A DNA stretch of 6,264 nt from Desulfobacteraceae bacterium (GTDB taxonomy: Bacteria; Desulfobacterota; Desulfobacteria; Desulfobacterales; UBA11574), in assembly GCA_030671225.1 (NCBI GenBank), contig DAOVAE010000073.1, positions 1-6,264 on the forward strand. The letters run 5' to 3'. The notes beneath the pieces were generated by a model. That model ran no database searches and was not told where the DNA came from. It was given only the letters and a program-made list of their open reading frames with translations. Shown here piece by piece: positions 6,082 to 6,264 of this stretch; the stretch's first letter is position 1; the number at the start of each line of letters is the position of its first letter. The position numbers and the translations under genes are program-made.

Positions 6082-6264
6082 CGTAACCGTTCACGGTTCA
6101 GGGGTTCAAGGTTCCATTCTCGTCCCCGTACTGCATTTGGGATGCGTATTCACGAGAAAAGCGTCAGTTTCGTCAGGCATAATCCAAAATTTGAAGCCAA
6201 ATTGGCAATTACTTGGAAAAATGAACATTTGTAACGAGGGCTTCGGATCTTCAAGCCTTCTTTG
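6082..6264. repeat. Downstream tail of hldE with short repeats, no clear gene
   Basis: Four bases after the hldE stop region, AACCGT and ACGGTT (6085 to 6098) form a small hairpin that is best drawn as five pairs with a TTCA loop. It overlaps three spaced copies of GGTTC (6095, 6103 and 6110). Further on there is GCCAA-A-TTGGC (6196 to 6206). Near the window edge a stem at 6237 to 6243 with 6253 to 6259 is followed by a short T-rich stretch, which could be a weak terminator. Open frames exist on both strands but none has gene-like support. The stretch looks like intergenic repeat sequence. Confidence 0.45.

Overview
The window reads as an ordinary chromosomal segment of a Gram-negative bacterium. 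Lipopolysaccharide heptose synthesis (HldE), a ThrH-type threonine/serine enzyme, moderate base composition with AT-rich spacers, and dispersed palindromic repeats together suggest a deltaproteobacterium of the Desulfobacterales type. That taxonomic placement is inferred from general resemblance of the proteins and repeats; no search was run.

Layout, left to right. The 5' end of purM (purine synthesis) runs leftward off the window. A 427-base divergent spacer follows, holding back-to-back candidate promoters and two hairpins. Then comes a rightward amino-acid operon: an AlaC-like class I aminotransferase, homoserine dehydrogenase (hom) and ThrH. The first two genes abut with no intervening base (TAA then ATG), and thrH follows after 40 bases. 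A 279-base spacer then carries a hairpin just after thrH and a large imperfect palindrome built from TAAAGT-type tandem units. Next is a YbgC-type acyl-CoA thioesterase, followed by a 159-base MITE-like palindromic element whose left end supplies the thioesterase stop codon. hldE follows almost at once. The last 183 bases hold short repeats and no convincing gene.

How the genes work together. The aminotransferase may handle alanine or aspartate. Hom reduces aspartate semialdehyde to homoserine and carries a C-terminal ACT domain, the usual site of end-product control. ThrH can move phosphate between phosphoserine and homoserine, so the three genes plausibly connect aspartate-family and serine metabolism on the way to threonine. 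ybgC and hldE are both envelope or lipid related. They look like a compact pair that was split by the repeat element: removing the element with one AATT copy restores a thioesterase with the same C-terminus and a TAA stop about 12 to 21 bases from hldE.

No CRISPR array, tRNA, rRNA, transposase or defence system was found. The most interesting features are the two palindromic repeat elements and how they sit against the genes, not a new protein system.
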